Shown: positions 6,205 to 10,767 of the stretch, one piece after another
How the letters are laid out: each line of letters begins with the position of its first letter
Numbering within the stretch: position 1 is the stretch's first letter
NCBI GenBank assembly: GCA_910586405.1
Contig: CAJUII010000012.1
Span: 37,854 to 48,620, forward strand
Source of the DNA: an uncultured Lachnospiraceae bacterium
GTDB taxonomy: Bacteria; Bacillota; Clostridia; Lachnospirales; Lachnospiraceae
Reading direction: 5' to 3'
Length of the DNA: 10,767 nucleotides
Position numbers and translations under genes: made by a program
Notes under the pieces: model-generated
Seen by the model: the letters and a program-made list of their open reading frames with translations, nothing else
Database searches by the model: none
What the model was told of the DNA's origin: nothing

Positions 6205-7839
6205 ATGCCGATTACGGACATATTAGAGAGAAACTGCAAATTATACGGAAATGACATTTGTCTTGTGGAAATCAACCCGGAAATCAAGGAGACGCGGCGG
6301 GTTACATGGAAAGAATATGAGCTGATGGAGCCAAACCCGGTGACACATTACCGTCGGGAAATCACATGGAGTGTGTTTAATGAGAAGGCGAACCGCTTTG
6401 CCAATTTGCTGCTTGAGAGGGGAATCAAAAAAGGGGACAAGGTGGCAATTCTTTTGATGAACTGCTTAGAGTGGCTTCCGATTTATTTTGGTGTCCTAAA
6501 GACAGGAGCGCTTGCGGTGCCGCTCAATTTCCGCTATGCGCCGGAGGAGATTGAATACTGCCTGAATCTGGCGGAGGCAGATGTTCTTGTGTTTGGACCG
6601 GAATTTATCGGGCGCGTGGAGGAAATCGCAGAGAGTATCAGCAAGAAACGCTTGTTATTTTTTGTCGGGGACAGTTGTCCAAGCTTTGCGGAGGATTACA
6701 ACAGCCTCACGGCGAACTGCTCCAGCCAGACACCGATGATCGCACTCACCGACGCCGATTATGCCGCGATTTATTTTTCGTCGGGCACGACAGGATTCCC
6801 CAAGGCAATCTTACATAATCATGAAAGCCTGATGCATTCGTGCAAGGTGGAGCAGAATCATCATGGGCAGACCAAACAGGATATTTTTCTGTGCATTCCG
6901 CCGCTGTATCACACTGGTGCCAAGATGCACTGGTTTGGCAGTTTTCTGGAGGGCGGAAAAGCAGTGTTATTAAAGGGAACGAAGCCGGAGTTTATCTTAG
7001 ATGCTGTCTCGAAAGAAAAATGTACGATTGTGTGGCTTCTGGTGCCGTGGGCGCAGGATATTCTCGATGCGGTTGATCGGGGCGATGTCAGGCTGGAGGA
7101 GTATGAACTTTCACAGTGGCGATTGATGCACATCGGTGCACAGCCTGTTCCGCAGAGTTTGATACAGCGCTGGAAAAAGATCTTCCCGCACCACCAGTAC
7201 GACACGAATTATGGACTGAGTGAGTCCATCGGACCGGGCTGCGTGCATCTTGGCGTCGAGAATATTCATAAGGTCGGGGCGATCGGCAAAGCGGGTTATG
7301 GCTGGCAGGTGAAGATTGTCGGCGAGGATGGCAGGCAGGTGCCGCGCGGCGAGGTTGGAGAACTCGCAGTGAAGGGACCCGGTGTCATGACCTGTTACTA
7401 TAACGATGAGCAGGCGACAAACGAGGTGCTGCGCGATGGCTGGCTGTACACAGGCGATATGGCACAGGAAGATGAGGACGGTTTTATCTTTCTGGTGGAC
7501 CGTAAGAAGGATGTTGTCATCAGCGGCGGTGAGAATATTTATCCTGTCCAGATCGAGGATTTTCTCCGCACAAACAATAAGATTAAGGATGTGGCGGTAA
7601 TCGGAATCCCGGACAAGCGTCTCGGAGAGATAACGGCTGCTATCATAGAAATCAAGGAAGGCATGGACTGTACGGAGGAGGAAATCAATGCATTTTGCAC
7701 GAAGCTGCCGAAATACAAGCGTCCGCGCAAAATTATCTTTGCAGACATACCAAGAAATCCGACGGGCAAGATTGAGAAGCCGAAGCTCAGAAAGGTTTAC
7801 GGCGGCGAGAGTCTCGTGGCAGCACAGAACAAGTCATAA
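6205..7839 (+). CDS. AMP-forming acyl-CoA synthetase (ANL superfamily)
   Basis: This cytoplasmic enzyme activates a carboxylic acid with ATP to an acyl-adenylate, then to the acyl-CoA, releasing AMP and pyrophosphate. At 544 residues it is complete. Family motifs: P-loop SSGTTGFPK (192-200), YGLSE (336-340), GWLYTGD (412-418), hinge DRKKD (432-436), and the C-terminal lysine region PRNPTGKIEK with the likely catalytic Lys522. The N-terminus is slightly unusual: the expected TW..F/Y...N segment appears twice, as RRVTWKEYE (31-39) and RREITWSVFNEKAN (50-63). Overall it resembles the group usually labelled long-chain-fatty-acid or carnitine/crotonobetaine-CoA ligase, but the true substrate is not readable. 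Divergent iorAB suggests an aryl acid such as phenylacetate or indoleacetate; this is inference. rarA follows 26 nt later on the same strand. Confidence 0.92.
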   Translation: MPITDILERNCKLYGNDICLVEINPEIKETRRVTWKEYELMEPNPVTHYRREITWSVFNEKANRFANLLLERGIKKGDKVAILLMNCLEWLPIYFGVLKTGALAVPLNFRYAPEEIEYCLNLAEADVLVFGPEFIGRVEEIAESISKKRLLFFVGDSCPSFAEDYNSLTANCSSQTPMIALTDADYAAIYFSSGTTGFPKAILHNHESLMHSCKVEQNHHGQTKQDIFLCIPPLYHTGAKMHWFGSFLEGGKAVLLKGTKPEFILDAVSKEKCTIVWLLVPWAQDILDAVDRGDVRLEEYELSQWRLMHIGAQPVPQSLIQRWKKIFPHHQYDTNYGLSESIGPGCVHLGVENIHKVGAIGKAGYGWQVKIVGEDGRQVPRGEVGELAVKGPGVMTCYYNDEQATNEVLRDGWLYTGDMAQEDEDGFIFLVDRKKDVVISGGENIYPVQIEDFLRTNNKIKDVAVIGIPDKRLGEITAAIIEIKEGMDCTEEEINAFCTKLPKYKRPRKIIFADIPRNPTGKIEKPKLRKVYGGESLVAAQNKS

Positions 7840-7865
7840 AAACAGATGTTATTGGAGAATATGAG

Positions 7866-9191
7866 ATGGATTTATTTGAGTATATGAGCAATACCGCCAA
7901 GGAGAAGGAATCTCCCTTGGCGGCAAGACTCCGCCCTGCGACTTTGGAGGAGGTTGTGGGGCAGTCACATATTATCGGGAAGGATAAGCTTCTGTACAGG
8001 GCAATCAAGGCAGATAAGATCAGCTCGGTTATTTTTTATGGTCCGCCCGGAACAGGCAAGACAACGCTGGCGAAGGTGATCGCCAATACGACAAGCGCTG
8101 AATTTACGCAGATCAACGCGACAGTTGCCGGCAAGAAGGATATGGAGGCGGTTATCAGCAAGGCAAAAGAAACGCTTGCTATGTATGGGAAACGCACGAT
8201 ATTATTTATTGATGAGATTCACCGCTTTAACAAAGGCCAGCAGGATTATTTACTGCCGTTTGTGGAGGATGGGACCATTCTATTCATCGGCGCCACGACA
8301 GAGAATCCATATTTTGAAGTGAATGGGGCGCTGATCTCGCGGTCGATTGTCTTTGAATTAAGACCGCTGGAGAAGCAGGACATCAAGGAGTTAATCCGGC
8401 GGGCAGTGTATGACAGCGAGAAAGGCATGGGCAGCTATGATGCCGAGATTGATGAGGAGGCGCTGGAATTTCTGGCGGAGCTTTCAGGCGGCGATGCAAG
8501 ACACGCGCTGAATGCCGTGGAGCTTGGCGTCATGACAACAGACAGGGGCGCAGACGGCAAGATTCATATTACAGTGGAGGTGGCGCAGGAGTGCATTCAA
8601 AAAAGACGTGTGTTATATGACAAGAATGGTGATAACCACTACGATACAATATCTGCATTTATCAAAAGTATGCGTGGTTCCGACCCAGATGCGGCCGTGT
8701 ACTATCTGGCAAAGATGCTCTATGCGGGCGAAGATGCGGCGTTTATTGCAAGGCGTATTATGATTTGTGCGGCGGAGGACGTGGGCAATGCGGACCCGAT
8801 GGCGCTCAACGTGGCGGTGAGTGCGTCTCTTGCGGTGGAGCGCGTCGGTCTGCCGGAAGCACAGATCATTCTTGCACAGGCAGTTTCCTACGTGGCGTGT
8901 GCACCCAAGAGCAACGCGGCGTGCGTGGCAATTTTTGCAGCGAAGGAGGAGGTTCAAAAAACGGGGAACCTGCCCATTCCGACGCATTTGCAGGATGCGC
9001 ATTACAAAGGCGCGGCGAAGCTGGGACACGGGACAGGATATAAATATGCACATGACTATAAAAATCATTATGTAGAACAGCAGTATCTTCCGTATGAATT
9101 GACGGGAAAGACGTTCTATGAGCCGTCGTGGAACGGCTATGAGGCGAAGATCAGAGAACATATGAAGCGGCTGAAAGAGGAGGCGCTTTAG
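7866..9191 (+). CDS. rarA: Replication-associated recombination protein RarA/MgsA
   Basis: RarA (MgsA, homologous to eukaryotic WRNIP1/yeast Mgs1) is a clamp-loader-like AAA+ ATPase that acts at stalled replication forks and on single-stranded DNA ends. The 441-residue protein has Walker A GPPGTGKT (59-66), Walker B LFIDEIHR (113-120), sensor 1 GATTENP (142-148), a likely arginine finger at Arg159 in ISRS, and sensor 2 GGDARHALN (208-216). The C-terminal tetramerisation half ends with the family-typical GYKYAHDYKNHYVEQQYLP (391-409). The start ATG at 7866 follows GGAG (7854-7857) at 8 nt. The ATG at 7861 is out of frame. It is probably read through from the upstream synthetase gene, with no obvious functional link. 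Its stop overlaps the stop of the convergent DUF4364 gene. Confidence 0.96.
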   Translation: MDLFEYMSNTAKEKESPLAARLRPATLEEVVGQSHIIGKDKLLYRAIKADKISSVIFYGPPGTGKTTLAKVIANTTSAEFTQINATVAGKKDMEAVISKAKETLAMYGKRTILFIDEIHRFNKGQQDYLLPFVEDGTILFIGATTENPYFEVNGALISRSIVFELRPLEKQDIKELIRRAVYDSEKGMGSYDAEIDEEALEFLAELSGGDARHALNAVELGVMTTDRGADGKIHITVEVAQECIQKRRVLYDKNGDNHYDTISAFIKSMRGSDPDAAVYYLAKMLYAGEDAAFIARRIMICAAEDVGNADPMALNVAVSASLAVERVGLPEAQIILAQAVSYVACAPKSNAACVAIFAAKEEVQKTGNLPIPTHLQDAHYKGAAKLGHGTGYKYAHDYKNHYVEQQYLPYELTGKTFYEPSWNGYEAKIREHMKRLKEEAL

Positions 9192-9703
9192 ATCAGCTCC
9201 TCCATTAAATATTTGTAGATTTGTTCATTTTTCTGATACCAGTTCTCACAGATGGTCTCTGCCATATCCTCCGCGGGAACAGAAATCTTGATATTGACCA
9301 GTTCGATTTCTTTTTCGCGGGCGATCAGTTCTGCCTCGTACTCACCGGAAGTCGCTTTGTAGTATTTGGCGGTGATGGAGGCTTCGTTTTTGATTTCAAG
9401 GTGTTTTTCGGATAAAAAGGTGTCAATGTCACCGATGATGGCATCACCGATTCGGTTTCCAAAGTAAGAAAGTGTATTGCGTCCTTCCTCGGTAATGGAA
9501 AAGAAGGTACGGTTCATCGAGGCGTCTGTATTGATCAGCTCCGCGTCCTGAAGGTCCGAGATGACTTGCTGTAGGGTGAGGAAATTTGTGTATTCTTTTT
9601 CGAGGATAAATCCGCTGATCTGAGAGTAGGTGAGTTTGAACTTCACCTTGTCGAGCATATAGAGCACAATTAATTTATAGAGCGTTAAGGGGTCTTGGGT
9701 CAT
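9188..9703 (-). CDS. DUF4364 family winged-helix protein
   Basis: This 171-residue protein has no assigned biochemical role. It resembles the DUF4364 family found in Clostridia. Residues 5-80 look like a winged-helix DNA-binding fold: helices at about 6-20, 25-35 and 43-56 (LTLQQVISDLQDAELI), then a beta-wing ending in TFFSITEEGRNTLSYF (66-81). The C-terminal half (about 90-171) is mixed alpha/beta and acidic; it could be a dimerisation or sensing domain. An in-frame TAA 21 nt upstream makes the ATG at 9701-9703 the first possible start; AAAGG lies rather far (about 12 nt) before it. It follows the radical SAM gene by 57 nt on the same strand and overlaps the rarA stop by 4 bp. A transcriptional-regulator role is inferred from fold alone. 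Confidence 0.85.
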   Translation of the reverse strand: MTQDPLTLYKLIVLYMLDKVKFKLTYSQISGFILEKEYTNFLTLQQVISDLQDAELINTDASMNRTFFSITEEGRNTLSYFGNRIGDAIIGDIDTFLSEKHLEIKNEASITAKYYKATSGEYEAELIAREKEIELVNIKISVPAEDMAETICENWYQKNEQIYKYLMEELI

Positions 9704-9760
9704 ATTGTTGTCACGCCTTTCTTACAGGGGCAGATATCAAGCCCTGAATGTTATGAAATT

Positions 9761-10690
9761 TTATGTCTGCCAGCATCTCGACTGCCATGTGCCGCGCCGC
9801 TTCATCTCCTGATGAAGTGTATTGAGGACAAGCCTCTTGTTCAGGCTCCACAGAGGCGCAAGGAGCAGGTCTTTGGGTCCATCACCTGTTACGCGGTGTA
9901 TCACCATATCCGGGGGCAGCACCTCCAGGCAGGAGATGATGATATCAATATACGCCATCATGTCAAGAATTTCAAAGGTTTTTTTCTCGTATAATTCGAC
10001 TAAATCCGTGTTTTTTAAAATGTGTAACAATTGTAATTTAATCCCTGTGACGTTGATTCTGGCAAGAAATCGGCAGGTTTCAAGCATCATGGGCTTCGTC
10101 TCGCCAGGAAGACCGATAATGACATGTGTTATCACTGGAATGGAGATTTTTTGCAGTTGTTTGACGGCATCTTCAAAGACGCTGAGCGGATAGCCGCGGC
10201 GTATAAGGGTGGCAGTGTGTTCATGAATCGTCTGTAGCCCGAGTTCTATCCAGATAAATTTGTCGGTATATTCTCTGTTTAGGCGGTCAAGCAGCGCGAG
10301 GATATCGCTGCCGAGACAGTCTGGTCTGGTTGCGATGGAGATGCCAACGACCGTGGAGTTTTCAAGCGCTTCCCGATAAAGTGCCTCAAGTGTTGGAACC
10401 GGCGCATAGGTGTTTGTATAGGACTGAAAGTATGCGATGAAGCGTTCGCCAACCTTTTTGTTGCGAAAGTACTGTTTACCCTGTTCGAGCTGGCGTGCAA
10501 TGGAGGTGTCTTTGGCGGCAAAGTCGCCGCTTCCGCCTGCACTGCAAAAAATGCAGCCCCGGACACCGCATGACCCGTCCCGGTTTGGGCAGGTCATGTT
10601 GGCGTCAAGGGCAATCTTGTAGATCTTCTCGCCATATTTTCGTTTGAGTTCGTAGTCGAGTGTGTGATAAGGTTTGTCGTTCCAACGCAT
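9761..10690 (-). CDS. YhcC/TIGR01212-type radical SAM protein
   Basis: A radical S-adenosylmethionine enzyme of unassigned reaction, related to E. coli YhcC and distantly to Elp3-type proteins. The 309 residues are full length. The [4Fe-4S] cysteines are C34, C46 and C49 in CPNRDGSCGVRGCIFC (CX11CX2C), the spacing of this family, followed by SAGGSGDFA. Further family segments are FQSYTNTYAP (88-97), GISIATRPDCL (116-126), IELGLQT (148-154), HVIIGLPGET (189-198) and the C-terminal VLNTLHQEMKRRGTWQ (288-303). Its ATG (10688-10690) is only 2 nt past the stop of the upstream gene, so translation is probably coupled; no clear AGGAGG precedes it. It precedes the DUF4364 gene on the same strand. The substrate cannot be inferred. 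Confidence 0.92.
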   Translation of the reverse strand: MRWNDKPYHTLDYELKRKYGEKIYKIALDANMTCPNRDGSCGVRGCIFCSAGGSGDFAAKDTSIARQLEQGKQYFRNKKVGERFIAYFQSYTNTYAPVPTLEALYREALENSTVVGISIATRPDCLGSDILALLDRLNREYTDKFIWIELGLQTIHEHTATLIRRGYPLSVFEDAVKQLQKISIPVITHVIIGLPGETKPMMLETCRFLARINVTGIKLQLLHILKNTDLVELYEKKTFEILDMMAYIDIIISCLEVLPPDMVIHRVTGDGPKDLLLAPLWSLNKRLVLNTLHQEMKRRGTWQSRCWQT

Positions 10691-10692
10691 GT

Positions 10693-10767
10693 TTATTTGA
10701 CAATATGCGACTTGACCGCCTCTGCGACAAGCTCTGCGACTTTCGGGTTAAAGGCTTCTGGCATGAT
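10693..10767 (-). CDS. C-terminal end of a probable NAD(P)-dependent malic enzyme (partial)
   Basis: The minus strand is open from the window edge to TAA at 10693-10695, giving 24 residues that begin IMPEAFNPKVAELV and end in SHIVK. The IMPEAF(N/D)P(K/R)VA pattern closely resembles the end of bacterial malic enzymes, which oxidatively decarboxylate malate to pyruvate. The call rests on this short tail only. It overlaps nothing but stops 2 nt before the radical SAM start, which implies one transcript. Confidence 0.65.
   Translation of the reverse strand: MMPEAFNPKVAELVAEAVKSHIVK

Noticed and set aside
8613..9161. 182-codon ORF antisense to rarA
   Set aside because: It lies wholly opposite the conserved C-terminal half of RarA. 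Its product is rich in Arg, Cys and His and resembles no protein, as expected for a shadow frame.
9725..9746. Weak hairpin between the radical SAM and DUF4364 genes
   Set aside because: caggggc with gccctg pairs only with a bulged G and has no following T-tract, so it is neither a convincing terminator nor an attenuator.

Overview
The window looks like a chromosomal segment from an obligately anaerobic Clostridia bacterium, most likely Lachnospiraceae. Signs are the ferredoxin-linked 2-oxoacid oxidoreductase (IorAB), a DUF4364 protein, the protein sequences themselves, strong AGGAGG-type ribosome binding sites, and A/T-rich intergenic DNA around mid-GC genes. Most of it is ordinary core genome. 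No phage, CRISPR array, toxin-antitoxin pair or defence gene was seen.

Layout: (1) Positions 1-57 hold the 3' end of an unrecognised plus-strand gene. A long perfect hairpin (112-148) then serves as a shared terminator for it and for the convergent carB. (2) A minus-strand unit, iorA-iorB-carB (5776 down to 167), runs from a good sigma-70-type promoter at 5831-5859. It pairs indolepyruvate:ferredoxin oxidoreductase with the large subunit of carbamoyl-phosphate synthase; no carA is in view. (3) The 428-bp divergent intergenic region (5777-6204) has promoters facing both ways. Between them is a roughly 135-bp cluster of inverted repeats (5944-6078) that resembles a MITE-like or REP-like element. 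(4) A plus-strand pair follows: an AMP-forming acyl-CoA synthetase (6205-7839) and rarA/mgsA (7866-9191). (5) A minus-strand group follows: the tail of a probable malic enzyme (10693 to the window edge), a YhcC/TIGR01212-type radical SAM protein (9761-10690) and a DUF4364 winged-helix protein (9188-9703). The last gene overlaps the 3' end of rarA by 4 bp, tail to tail.

How the genes may work together: IorAB interconverts aryl-pyruvates and aryl-acetyl-CoA using ferredoxin. The divergent AMP-forming ligase could make aryl-acetyl-CoA from free aryl acids. Together they could form an aryl-acid salvage route toward aromatic amino acids, or part of a degradation route; this is inference from gene position. 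carB serves arginine and pyrimidine synthesis and rarA serves replication-fork maintenance; neither has an obvious link to its operon partners. The observations most worth a second look are the compound palindromic element between the divergent promoters, the ior-ligase arrangement, and carB lying in the ior transcript without carA.
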